A program made the position numbers and the translations under genes. A DNA stretch of 36,766 nt from Chara braunii (Eukaryota; Streptophyta; Charophyceae; Charales; Characeae), in assembly GCA_003427395.1 (NCBI GenBank), contig BFEA01000207.1:161610-198375 (forward strand), written 5' to 3'. This document shows positions 10,367 to 20,464 of this stretch, piece by piece (position 1 is the stretch's first letter; each line of letters opens with the position of its first letter). Under the pieces are notes generated by a model. That model was not told the DNA's origin. It ran no database searches and was given only the letters and a program-made list of their open reading frames with translations.

Positions 10367-11221
10367 ATGTTTTGCATCACGGACCGAGAAAGTTTGCGGG
10401 ACCCCGAATATCGAAAATATTAGGAACGGAAGAACGCGTACTTCCTCGCTCAGCCCCGCCCCGATCCTCGGAGATTCCCTTACCAGCGAGGAGACGAACG
10501 TGTGTGCGATTGGGATATAGGAAGGGCATTGGACGTTGTTCCTTACACAACCCAATTCTCCGAGTCCCACACGAGCCACGTCTTCTCCGAACTTGGGGTC
10601 GTAGTCCTAATAACTCACTGCCCACCGTACCGAGTGGTGCTGCCCTTCCACTACCTCACCGTTATCCCGTAGCACGCTATCGCTCCCTACTGGCCTCGAA
10701 CCCTTTGTTCTGAGTGTCAGCGAGACCGCAAGTACCAAGCCTCGGGGTTCGTCCGCCGAACCTGAACGAAGTCTGAACGACAGACATGCAACCTCCGGCT
10801 GAGACCTTCGTCGTCTGATTCCGAAGTTTGCAGCGATAGACGACAGCTACTGATCAGACAGCGCGATACCCATAGCGTGCACCCTGTCCATCAGGTCCGC
10901 GACCGACCACAAAGGCGAAACCAGAGGAGATGGTGATTCCCATCTCTCGGGCCTAAGGCATACGAAACATGCTTCAGGTCGACGACAGGGGCAATGTTGT
11001 GGGGGATTCAATTCGAGAATCCAAGAGTGTCTAGATCTGTTAACAACGTGATTACGTGGGGACTCTTATCCCTGGGACACACTGCACATGCCATCTGCCT
11101 TATGTTGCACGACATGTGCAACTTTCATTTCTTTACACAGTCTGAGTGGTAGTCTATTTGCTCATTAAACCTGAAACGACGTGCACGACCCGCACTTGCC
11201 CTATTGCGCTTTTACCCCTAA
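10367..11221 (+). pseudogene. Decayed ORF inside the long repeat, copy 1
   Basis: The frame opens at ATG 10367 (MFCITDRESLRDPEY) and can be followed for 189 codons to a TGA at 10934, which copy 2 shares, and then in the same frame to a TAA at 11219 near the end of the repeat. Copy-specific stops are at 10421 (TAG, where copy 2 has TGG), 10670 (TAG for TGG) and 10763 (TGA where copy 2 has CAA, both reachable from CGA). The product is rich in Arg and aromatic residues and includes a CSEC pair. I do not recognise the family. The stretch after the shared stop (TGAMLWGI, TAHAICLMLHDMCNFHF) still looks protein-like, so the ancestral protein may have had 284 residues. Confidence 0.5.
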
Positions 11222-11224
11222 ACC

Positions 11225-11370
11225 TTGAACAAAATTTCTTAAATCGATTAGGAGGGGACACTCGGCACTTGCCCGACGTGCGCTCGATTAGGAGGGGACG
11301 CTCGGCACTGGTTTAGCACTTACGTTTGGGGAGATCTCCCAACCTTTGAACAAAATTTCTTAAATCGATT
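11225..11370 (+). repeat. 25-bp exact direct repeat of gag sequence
   Basis: A 25-base sequence beginning TTGAACAAAATTTCTTAAAT occurs at 11225-11249 and 11346-11370. The second copy lies in the gag frame (EQNFLNRF); the first is out of context, immediately after the long repeat. Between them, CGATTAGGAGGGGAC-CTCGGCAC occurs twice. The arrangement suggests a local duplication when the leader and N-terminal gag were lost. Confidence 0.8.
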
Positions 11371-11770
11371 TGGTTACATTCATCCAAAACAAGCGCTCTT
11401 TATTATCAAAGATCGAGTTCAGAAACCGCTTGAGTTGGTCACCGAATATCGAAACAGGTTTTACCGGATGTTTGTCAAAACACAACGCGGAGAAGAAGTT
11501 GGAAGAGATTTATTTATTGATGGGCTTCGTAGCAGAGCCATAAGGGCGAAACTGCGAAAGCAGTTATCCCCTATCCACCACACATTCCAACAGATTATGA
11601 CCGCAACCGAAGAAATGGAGCGAAAATTCGCTGCCAGTTTCTTAGAAGGAGAATTTTTTCCCAGAGTAAGGGATTCTTCGGAACTGGCCCGAGCAAGGTC
11701 TGAGTTGGCAGCACTTCACAACAAGTTGGAAAACATGGGCTTCGTTTCTGGCCCCGTCACCTATCTTTAG
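11327..11770 (+). pseudogene. Retrotransposon gag fragment
   Basis: The open frame runs from WGDLPTFEQNFLNRFGY near 11327 to a TAG at 11768, about 147 codons, with no ATG at its start. The pattern of a Trp, then aromatic-spaced helices, then VTEYRNRFYRMFV and FIDGLRSRAIRAKLRKQL matches the retrotrans_gag core of Ty3/gypsy capsids. The N-terminal gag and any CCHC knuckle are missing. Gag would form the particle that packages element RNA. It sits just inside the first long repeat, where gag belongs. The frame ends abruptly at VSGPVTYL, followed at once by a hairpin. Confidence 0.7.
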
Positions 11771-11787
11771 CAGATCCCGATGTCGTA

Positions 11788-11813
11788 CCAAATACCCTTA
11801 CAAGGGTATTTGG
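11788..11813. repeat. Perfect 12-bp hairpin after gag
   Basis: CCAAATACCCTT (11788-11799) pairs exactly with AAGGGTATTTGG (11802-11813) across a 2-nt AC loop. As DNA it is near-palindromic. The inner 16 bases recur at 30273-30288. Confidence 0.75.
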
Positions 11814-12621
11814 CGTGTTTTCTGCAAGTTACGCTAGTGCAGCCTCGCTCGTTTAACGGCGCGCGATGTCGGAAGGCGCGGTGTCCCGACCCTCCTGTGT
11901 GCCAAGTTCCTGCTTGGTAGCTCCTCGCTTTGACGCCCGCAGCTCGTCGGGTGGTTCCCGAACCTCCAAGGCCCACTTAGTATACCGGACTATGCCCTGC
12001 TATGGACCTGTCTAGTTGGTGCCTGCCCTAGCAAAAGGGTGCGCCACTGGACTTTCCATTGGTCCACGCAGGCTCGGCGCCCTGCTGTACAGGTCTGAAT
12101 ACTTGTTTAAATTCAGAGAAATTCAGTAGGTCAATAGCAAATCGTATTCTATTATTATCGTTATTTTAAAAATAATGGAAGAAAATAAAAATGAAGGAAT
12201 ATTTGTTAATTAATTCAATTTCGTCGGAATTTATTTAGTATGATGAAATTGGTCTGCATTTTTATTATTTTCGATGACCGAACTATAAATGAGAGAAAAA
12301 AAGAAAACTAATGATTAATTAATATTTGATTACATTCTAATTGGATTATTCACGATGGGATTTAGCTCCGGTTTATTTATTTATCCTGAGTCGAACGACT
12401 CTCACCGTTTCTCGATAAATGCTACCCTTTGCACGACTTACCTGATTTCCCTGATTCCTAGCAGTACGGGTTGGATGGATGGTGCGGTGCTTGCCGCCGT
12501 GCTGCTTGGTTGTGCCGCTCGGCTTCATTGCTTCGGTGTGGCCGCTGGATCGGTTCGGATACATGGTTCGGGGAGGTTCGGTGCCGTTACGAGGTTGCGA
12601 CATTCTATGATATTCGACATA

Positions 12622-12790
12622 TTTCAGGCTCGGTATTGGTTCGTCATTGACATGTTTCAGGTTCGGTATTGGCTCGGCATCGGCATGGTACACGCCACAA
12701 CATTGTTTTCAGGTTCGGTATTGGTTCGCCATCGGCAGGGTACAGGTAAGAGCGACCGATTGACTATTTCAGGCTCGGTTTACTTGGGCT
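12622..12790 (+). repeat. Diverged TTTCAGG-TCGGTATTGG repeats
   Basis: The block TTTCAGGYTCGGTATTGG appears near 12622, 12655 and 12707, with a fourth partial copy at 12767. The first three are mostly followed by TTCG-CATYG or similar. Spacings are 33, 52 and 60 bases. Confidence 0.6.
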
Positions 12791-13705
12791 GCTGCAACTC
12801 AAAGTGGTTGTTTCGGGTGGTTACTTCAGGCCCGACACTAAAATTTTGCCACGATATCATTGGTTCGGCGTAGAGATAGCACTTAATCAATGTGCTTCAG
12901 TCCGACTCCTTTATCTTTGGGTGTGTCCAATGACTTGACATTGATATGGTACCTGGGCTACTTGGTCATTCCGGTCTAGACAGTTGTCACTGCACACTAT
13001 ACTGTTTTTTTTCATGGCCCTAACTGGACGCCGTCTACTGAATGGGACTTGGTGTGCATGGCCGTTGGTATTGGGTTCCCGACAGCAGCTCCCCGCCTCA
13101 ACTTTGTGGGTTTATTGCTTCGGAATGGCCTGGGGAACAACTGCAGGTAAGGGACCAGGATTCCCCACCGGAATTAATTTTATTCCTCAGGTCCTGCGCT
13201 GTTGCGGTTTTCGCTGCTGGTCCCACTAGGCCTCGCCGACACTGAGCGTGGGAGCTTGAGATTGTTGGACTTCAGTCCGCATATAACCAAAGCAGGGAAC
13301 CGTTCGCGGGGGGCTGTCCAGGAGAGAACAGACGGAGGTGAGCCAGGCGTGCGCAACCCACACCCATCCGACTCGTCCGCGGAGAAAGGACAGAGCAGCT
13401 CGGGTCGGGCAGGATCACTGGGAGTAGGCAATCAAGGGAGTGCACGCGGTGAGTGGTGGAGAGGAGAGAAGGAAAAGGGGGGGAACCCCTCAGAGACGCG
13501 TGAGGCGTACTCAAAGTAAGAGCAAACGACTGGGGAGGAGCGCATGACTTTCACTGCAAACGGCAGGCGCCGTTCAGAGTGCATGTGGCGAGCCGCTATT
13601 GTCCAGTTTCCCTGGAAACAGTACGCGCCGTTTGGAGAGCATGGGGCAACTTGCTATTGACCAGATGACAGGCAGGTGATCCAATGAGTGACAGCGCTTG
13701 AGGCT

Positions 13706-14197
13706 TTACAGAGTCAACATCGCTGTATGAACAGGGCAAAATTGGGCGGCTACATTCGTGACTGCAACGGGGGAGAAGGTGTCCAACACGCTAGTCCAGC
13801 TCAGATAGAGGGGTGGACATGGTGACTCGATGCTCGAAGCAAGCAGCGTCCTTCTCAAGCAGGTTTCAACCATGAGAACGATGGATAAGATCCAGAAGGA
13901 GTTGAATGAGTCCACCGTCGTAAGGGGGACTTTCCTCTCGCGACGAGCAGGGGAGGCGAAGTCTTGGTAACAGGAAAAATGCATCACGACCTTGAGCTGC
14001 AGCAACCAGGGGTCGTCATAAGAGGTGACCGTGAACCTGAATCCTCCCTCGAGTCCGTGAGAATGCAACCTAACAGGTAAGTGGTCTCGGTAGTTGAACT
14101 CCAGGGAGGGCTCTACGTGTGCAAAAGGAAAAGAAACCCATTCGCGCGATATTAAAGATACAATTTCCTGGCTATATCTGATCCGAGCCACAAGCAT
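13706..14197 (-). CDS. Unrecognised ORF, doubtful
   Basis: This is an open minus-strand frame of 163 codons. Part of it (RDHLPVRLHSHGLEGGF, FTVTSYDDPWLLQLK) has the residue balance of real protein, but I recognise no domain, the ATG has no special context, and no neighbour supports it. It may be a captured exon or chance. It lies on the strand opposite to the surrounding retroelement pieces. Confidence 0.2.
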   Translation of the reverse strand: MLVARIRYSQEIVSLISREWVSFPFAHVEPSLEFNYRDHLPVRLHSHGLEGGFRFTVTSYDDPWLLQLKVVMHFSCYQDFASPARRERKVPLTTVDSFNSFWILSIVLMVETCLRRTLLASSIESPCPPLYLSWTSVLDTFSPVAVTNVAAQFCPVHTAMLTL

Positions 14198-15367
14198 GAC
14201 AGAGTAACCGTCCTCGTGTGGGGCGGGTGTTCAGATTGGGTTCTTCAGAGCATGCTACTATGGGACCTTGCCATCAAACTTTCATGTGATGATGCCCTGA
14301 GCAGGATTCCCTCGCCGTATCATCACGCAAACGCGAACAAGAGACCAAACGAGCAAAGAAAACGGGGCGGCGAGACTACAGAACGGGTTGCTCTTAATTG
14401 GATCTGACCCCAGTTAAGCGAGTGTCATTTCAATGTCAGAGGATACGATAAACGTTGTTATCCTTCCTTTTTCTCGTCTGGCTCGAAGCGGTTGATTGGT
14501 CAAGGGAAGTTTTTTTTTTAATCCATTTATTTATTCGAAAAAAAAAAAAAAAGGGGGGGCCGCATCTGCTGACGGAAAATTTAGGGACTGTTACCAGGGG
14601 TGGGAACAGACTAATGCGGACACAGGGTTTTCCCTCAGTCTCGTGGGTATTCGGGTTTTACGACATTTAATTTTGAGTGAACTATGGTCGAGGTCTGTGA
14701 GATTGTCTGTGGTGCTATCAATCGAAACCATTAATTTGATTCTCAGGGCTGCGATAATCTGGCGGGTTGGCCGAACAGAGGACTGTAGCCGCCAGTTCGG
14801 TTACAGGCACGTGTGAAAATTGAGCGACTTGACCAATATTCTGATTTGCTCTGAATCGAGCTTCGTAGTCGACCCAATGCAGATTGATTCGCTAGTAACT
14901 GTTATGTGAACTAGATTCGGGCAAAGCCTGTACAATATTCATGGATCTGAACGAAAAGGGAAATAACGTATATTAAACGGGGAGTATCATTTAGTAAAGG
15001 CAGAGGCTTGTTGGGAAAAGAGGGATGAGTGTGCTGAGTGACCGGGAAGAGAGACTGTGTCGTTTAAGGGGAGCGTGAAGAAACAGAAACAGAGAGCACT
15101 GCCAGACAGAGGAGAAGTGTGTGACAGTCAAGGTATATTAACTTTTTTTTACGATGCCTCTAACTCATTAATGGGCGAGCTGCAAACGATTGATTGAATT
15201 TCCTAGTTGGCTAAGATGGGATAGAGGAAAAAAAGAAAATGTGCTCAGTTAATCGCAAATTTGTATAATCTGGATCGATCTGATTGACTCGCTGAAACAC
15301 TGGTCAACACTATCAACCTACCAGGTGGTTCTAAAGTTGAACTGCCGGTTCGGCGGTGCAGTATGGT

Positions 15368-15371
<4 letters not shown>

Positions 15372-15435
<64 letters not shown>
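15372..15435. repeat. (GA)n microsatellite
   Basis: About 32 uninterrupted AG dinucleotides, followed by one GGGAGAGAG imperfection. Confidence 0.95.
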
Positions 15436-15443
<8 letters not shown>

Positions 15444-15740
15444 CACAGGGTCATTACAGAGAGAAGGTGTTGAGGGCGCCAGCCCTGGAATTTGGGTGGA
15501 CAATGTTCACTCTTACCAAACGTGTAATTCATCCTTCATGTGTCTATTGGGAAGGGAATGTTTCTGAGGAAAACTAGCTATAACACTCGTGATCTTGTTC
15601 AATTTGTACTACGTTCCAGCCCAAGAGAAAGGAGAGATTACGTTGAGGAAAACAATACGTAAAAATATATGAACTAGCGGTGACAAGGAAAGCTCTTCAG
15701 CGAGCTGGGGCGAACAGGCAGACGCCTCTCCCCGGGTTTC

Positions 15741-16001
15741 CTCACAACGGACCATGAGCCCTTGTTGGCTCTCAAGAAGCTTACCAACTACATGGGCATG
15801 ATTGGGCGTTGGGCTGTGCAACTGCAAGAATACGATTTTGATATCGTCCACCGGAAGACAGAGAAGCACGACAACGCTGACGGGCTGACACGATTACATC
15901 GGCCCAACAAGGTAGCCAAGGGTGACGAGATTACGCCGTGGAAAGAGCCAGAGCCCTCGTACGGGGAGGTGACCATCCTTCCTCGGCTTGCTAAGAAGTG
16001 A
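15741..16001 (+). pseudogene. Ty3/gypsy RNase H, C-terminal piece
   Basis: Reading starts abruptly at LTTDHEPLLALKK, which holds the last catalytic Asp motif (TDHEPL) of retroelement RNase H. It continues through MIGRWAVQLQEYDFDIVHR and HDNADGLTRL to a TGA at 15999. RNase H removes the RNA template during element replication. The N-terminal catalytic part and the RT are absent upstream, where unrelated spacer and a (GA)n array lie. It leads into the integrase region after a frame change. Confidence 0.8.
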
Positions 16002-16199
16002 TTGGAGGTTGCAATGGCGTCGGGGCACGAAGGTAATTATGAAGGCCCTCTTTCTCCCCCTTCGTCTTCATCTCTTCTCTCCCTGCCCGACAAATTTTGC
16101 TATTTTTGCGAAGCAATTTCAATGGTTTATTTGGTCCCTATGCGTCCTAGCGGGGAAGGATATGTCGAATGGGTGGACTATCTGCGTTGTGTCTCCTGA

Positions 16200-17510
16200 G
16201 CTCATGGTTCATGTATTCAGTAACGTAATATGGCCAAGTCCTAGTTATGTGACTTATGTCCCTTATGTCGAATTGATAAGATTGACGGAGGCTCGATTCC
16301 TCGAAGCCACGTCTGAAGGGTTAGAAAAGACTCGGCGGTTTAGGAGGGTTGAGGTCTGGACAGATGTCCTCCTAATAGCTACGGTGGTTAGGAACCCCCT
16401 CCGAGACTTCACAAAGGAGGATCGGAGGCGGGCCAATGAGCGGGCTCGGGATTATCGATGGAACGAAGGACGGTTAAAAAAACGAAAAATGGATGGTAGC
16501 GGGATTTGGATGTCTGTCCCGCATACGTTCATGAGGTATGACTGGGTTAAGTCAGCCCACGAGGAAACCGCCGCCCATTTTCCTGTCAGAATTACGGAAG
16601 CCGCAATCGAGAAAAACGAGTGGTATTGGTCGAACATTCGCGATGATGTTAAATTCATCGTTCGAAATTCCTCTGTCTGCGCTGCTGACAAGGCGCCGAT
16701 TCAGCCGCCTAGGTCGATACCGTTTCAGGGAGTTAGCATGGATACCACCTATATTGGCAAGCCCCCTGGACCAAATAGTTGTGAATATTCAATCCTTGTG
16801 GTTTTCGTCGATCATTTTTCAAAGTGGATCGAGGCGTATCCCTGTAAGACGAGACAGGCGGCGGAAATCGCGCGGTATGTCAACCGTTTCCTCACCATGC
16901 ACCAAGATACGGAGGAAATCTTAACGGATAATGGGGCTGAGTTCAGAGGGGATGTTTTGAGGAAACTGGTCCTACACGGTGTCTCTATTCCCAATACTAC
17001 TCCCCATATGTCACAATTGAACGGGCTCGTAGAGAATGCAAACCGTGTAATTAAGACTGCATTGCGACGCAATATCGCGGCCGGAGACACGAGGCCCTGG
17101 CCAAATATCGTGGATCATATCCTTGCGATTCATCGGGGGACACCCCACGAATCTACGGGCCTGACACCGCCTACTGTGTGTAACCCTACCGAGCCTAAAT
17201 GATGAAACGACCCTTCCCCGAAGGACCACTAGAGCGACGGTTAAGGACAAGGCCCAACGTCATTTGGATTTGATGGAAAGGGCCCTCCCCCGGTTGGCCC
17301 GAAAAAGACAGAGTATGACGGAAATGGCCCATGGCCGACAGGTTCGAAGCTATGAGGCCCACAACGGGAACGCGGGTCCTCGGCCCCATTATAAATTAGG
17401 GGATATAGTGCAGGTGAGGAAATGTGCTCGTCAAGGTAAGCTAGCCTCACGATTCTTCGGCCGATTTTGGTCCGAGCGGGGTAAACACTGTGTGACTTAT
17501 GTCGGAGGTG
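16200..17510 (+). pseudogene. Ty3/gypsy integrase with frameshifts
   Basis: Frame 1 is open from about 15988 to 17202; convincing integrase begins near 16200. The N-terminal zinc domain is recognisable (AHEETAAHF ... SSVCAADK), but the first Cys of its HHCC set is Ser, so zinc binding is doubtful. The catalytic core retains all three acids: Asp in MDTTYIG, Asp in LTDNGAEF, and Glu in LNGLVENANR, at spacing close to D,D-35-E. Frame 1 ends at TGA 17200; after a frameshift, frame 2 from about 17222 carries the C-terminal SH3-like part (YKLGDIVQVRKCARQGKLASRFFG) to about 17510. The enzyme would insert the element cDNA into chromosomes. Broken as it stands. Confidence 0.85.
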
Positions 17511-17683
17511 TTGGGAAGTCGATCGGCTCATGTGATCATTCGCCACGTGTCCTACCTTCGTCCTCTTCCTTCTTCCCCTTCTTCTCCATCGTCTACGTCG
17601 TCCCTCGATCTCAAGGAAAAAGACGACCACCTCGACTATCTCAATTCCTCTACTCCTTAGCCTCTGTCCCCCTCGCCATCGCC

Positions 17684-19330
17684 ATGAGTTTTATAAACGA
17701 GCCAGTCATCAGTAAGCGTTTGATGCAACCAAGTGGTTGCATATCGTCGATCCGCCAAGTGCTGCGACCCCAAGTGAGTCCAGATCTACTCCGATTCGCT
17801 GCCTTCTTCAGCACAATGTGACAACGGTCATTCACGCGGCGGCCGAATTTCGATTCACGTCAGCTGAAGAGGCACGTGTGTTGGCCGAGGTGTCGACCTT
17901 TTTGCGACTGTCTCCCCCGGGAGAAAGCCACGTGTCGGTCATCATCGTCTTCACGGGCGACCTAACTTCTCTGCATCCGGCACGCGATATCGAGATCTTG
18001 CGACAGCTGAGAGCCTGGGCGATGGATATCACAAGGGCGTGGGTGCAATCGTTGGCTTGGCCGCGCGATCGGGTCGTGACGACCAACGATATCGACCTTC
18101 AACTTCGGGTGTCTCTCACTGCGCCGGAGGTCGACCTTCCTAAGCTTCTTCTTTCCGCCCGGCCTCGATGAATCGCCATCGCCTCTCCACCTTCACCCTC
18201 CCTTTGGATGTCCCCGTGTTTTGGCAGTCTGCCGTGGACACATTTTTGTCCTTCACGATCAAGCACCTGGACGTGCCGATCCTGAGCGCGTTGTCATGGG
18301 GCCGGTGGTGGCAGTGGCAAGCTTACGTGGCGCTCAGCTTTTGCCTTTTCGAGGTCGTGTTCCATTGGGCAGAGCCTGCAGATAGAACCGTGGAGAGCGA
18401 GGTTCCAGACAATGAGGTAGAGCTGCTGCTCGTTCAAGCGTGGAGAACAGATACGAAGGGAGATTTCTAGGGATCATATTTGGGGAAGTGCGTGACGGCA
18501 ATTTGGGCTCCATCAAGGACGAATTGCTGGTATTCCTGGTCCAAGTGTTGGACGATCTGCCACTGGAGATCCTGTCACGCTGCAACGAAAGACCAGGAAT
18601 GGCCACGCTTACTCGCTCCTTGGAACCACACCTCCTATGGTCCACGTGTACGGAGTTAGACGAGGGGAGCTACTATTTGTTGTCGAGGGGCGTCTATCTA
18701 TCAGTCGACATCACCAACCTGTCCACGTGGGACCCGCTCGTCCGATGCGTCCCTGAAGGGCAAATAAGCGAGGAGGCACAGGAGGAGGAAGAAGAAGAGT
18801 CCGAAGAGTCGGCGGAGGAGGAGGAGTGGAACGACGATCCTGATTACCGAGGGTTCGAGGACGAGGTGTTGGGAGAGGCTGGATCGGGGGAAGACAATGA
18901 GGAACAGGAGGACGACTCGGAGGAGGAGGCCGGCGAAGAGGAAGCCACGTCGACTGATTCGAGTGAAGCAGCCGAGCTGACGAGGGAGGAGCAGGAAGCT
19001 GAGGACCGAAAACGGCGGGAGAAGGCGGAAGGCAAACGTCTGATCAAGGACTTAGGACCGCCACCGCAGCTGCTGCAGGGAAATCCTGCGCTCAATCCGG
19101 AGCCTCCGGGGGAAGAAGACGAGAGAGATGGAGCCGCTGCAGCCGAGCCCTCAACAAGCCGCCACCGCCGAAGAAGTGGATCCCCCTCTCAATCCTCCCC
19201 ACCCTCCCATGTCGCCCTTCGCCTACGTCGAGATGCGGGCGCTCGGGCTTCGTCCCCGGTCATGATCCCATCGTCCCCATTACTTCCTCACCGTCCAACA
19301 GCTTTTAGGCCGACCCCCGTTCCCCAATAG
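17684..19330 (+). pseudogene. Acidic ORF in env position of the retroelement
   Basis: An ancestral ORF of roughly 540 codons follows integrase. Its pieces lie in frame 2 (from ATG 17684, MSFINEPVIS), frame 1 (17737-18171), frame 3 (18168-18470) and frame 2 (18440-19330). Frameshifts fall near 17750, 18165 and 18467. The N-terminal half is mixed alpha/beta-like sequence (VSVIIVFTGDLTSL, GIIFGEVRDGN); the C-terminal half is strongly acidic (EEAQEEEEEESEE), then Arg/Ser/Pro-rich. I see no signal peptide and no convincing transmembrane anchor, so envelope function is not supported. I know no domain. Many plant gypsy elements carry such extra ORFs; this one is probably element-encoded. Confidence 0.65.
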
Positions 19331-19805
19331 GTGGCATCCGTTTCCCCTTCCCCTCTTCTATCCCCTTCCCCTCTTCTATCATTGCTATGCCACTCGGTTC
19401 CTGATCACCATCTTCCCTCACACTACTACCCATTCGCTCGTCGCTTCCTTTCCTTTCCATGTCCTACTCTTCAGCGTCGACTGGAAGGAATACAATCATA
19501 TGGAGGTTTATTGCATCATCTTTGGCACGATCCCTACATGCGAAGATTATGACAATTTCCTCGCAACCATTCGTCATACCATCGCCACCCTTTACCCCGA
19601 CTACCTTGCTTCTCTCCCCCACCAACGACGACACCCTCGCTTTCCTCGTATCCATCGCTCCATCTACAACATCCCGCTCCTATATTGCACGCACGATCAC
19701 GGCCGGGGGCAAAAATTCGGCCGCAGCCACGGCCGGCAGCCGAATCGGCCAGGTTCGGCCACGACCGAACGACCGAGTTTGGTGCAGGATTTTTTTTTTT
19801 TTTAA
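19128..19805 (+). pseudogene. Second ORF overlapping the acidic ORF in another frame
   Basis: In frame 3, an ATG at 19128 opens a reading frame that overlaps the last 200 nt of the acidic ORF and runs to a TAA at about 19803-19805. It has one internal TGA (19263, probably from CGA). After that stop, 179 codons are open. The protein looks genuine in parts (FAYVEMRALGLRP, VDWKEYNHMEVYCIIF, YDNFLATIRHTIATLYPDY). An 18-bp tandem duplication encodes PLPLFY twice. The last 35 codons run into GGCCG-rich repeat sequence and are probably not original. Either two ORFs truly overlap, or this is the original C-terminus of the upstream ORF after one frameshift. Function unknown. Confidence 0.5.
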
Positions 19806-19823
19806 CGCATGAAAATAAAATAA

Positions 19824-19870
19824 AAAATATGGGCGTGTAGGGCTAAAAAAGCCCTACAAGCCCATATTTT
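19824..19870. repeat. 21-bp hairpin, 5-nt loop
   Basis: Arms 19824-19844 and 19850-19870 (AAAATATGGGC... and ...GCCCATATTTT) pair at 20 of 21 positions around an A5 loop. It lies just after the last retroelement ORF. It could be a foldback insertion, a cruciform site or a small hairpin RNA. Confidence 0.8.
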
Positions 19871-19902
19871 GTTTCGGGGCATTGCTGTTTTCTATTGCGG
19901 AA

Positions 19903-19940
19903 AAAAAAAGAAAAAGAAAAAAAAGAAAAAAAGAAAAAAA
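19903..19940. repeat. A-rich tract with G interruptions
   Basis: Runs of A are interrupted by single G. The tract is followed within 40 bases by the (TG)n array. Confidence 0.85.
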
Positions 19941-19963
19941 TTGCTTCGAAACCCCGCGCAAGT

Positions 19964-19967
19964 ATGT

Positions 19968-20024
<57 letters not shown>
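19964..20024. repeat. (TG)n microsatellite at gap edge
   Basis: TG/GT dinucleotides run into the assembly gap, so the true length is unknown. The repeat is a likely cause of the gap. Confidence 0.9.
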
Positions 20025-20464
20025 NNNNNNNNNNNNNNNNNNNNNNNNNNNNNNNNNNNNNNNNNNNNNNNNNNNNNNNNNNNNNNNNNNNNNNNNNNNN
20101 NNNNNNNNNNNNNNNNNNNNNNNNNNNNNNNNNNNNNNNNNNNNNNNNNNNNNNNNNNNNNNNNNNNNNNNNNNNNNNNNNNNNNNNNNNNNNNNNNNNN
20201 NNNNNNNNNNNNNNNNNNNNNNNNNNNNNNNNNNNNNNNNNNNNNNNNNNNNNNNNNNNNNNNNNNNNNNNNNNNNNNNNNNNNNNNNNNNNNNNNNNNN
20301 NNNNNNNNNNNNNNNNNNNNNNNNNNNNNNNNNNNNNNNNNNNNNNNNNNNNNNNNNNNNNNNNNNNNNNNNNNNNNNNNNNNNNNNNNNNNNNNNNNNN
20401 NNNNNNNNNNNNNNNNNNNNNNNNNNNNNNNNNNNNNNNNNNNNNNNNNNNNNNNNNNNNNNNN
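20025..20464. other. Assembly gap (440 N)
   Basis: All bases are N. Any open frame crossing it is meaningless. Confidence 1.

Larger units (their letters stand above)
8547..11224 (+). repeat. 2.68-kb direct repeat, copy 1 (putative 5' LTR)
   Basis: Copy 1 aligns base for base over most of its length with 20936-23627. It begins TGTGACGAACTATC and homology ends near CCCCTAAAC at 11215-11224, where it is joined directly to gag-derived sequence. It contains a TATAAAT box (9640), the 72-nt stem-loop (10258) and a decayed ORF (10367). At 2.68 kb it is long for an LTR, and protein-like content in an LTR is uncommon. Confidence 0.8.
11814..15737. other. 4-kb stretch without recognisable pol
   Basis: In an intact gypsy element protease, RT and most of RNase H would be here. 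Instead I see AT-rich DNA (12120-12350), diverged repeats of TTTCAGGYTCGGTATTGG (12622-12790), splice-like CAGGTAAG strings (near 12743 and 13143) without a coherent exon, an A14/G7 run near 14540, and a (GA)n array at 15372-15435. Open frames here lack convincing protein character, apart from the doubtful one at 13706-14197. Confidence 0.5.

Noticed and set aside
12355-12873. 172-codon plus-strand frame
   Set aside because: Built on diverged TTTCAGG-TCGGTATTGG repeats, no conserved residues; probably chance.
12741-13195. Splice-like sites (CAGGTAAG near 12743 and 13143; TTTATTCCTCAG near 13180)
   Set aside because: The implied introns are about 30-50 bases and no coherent exons flank them.
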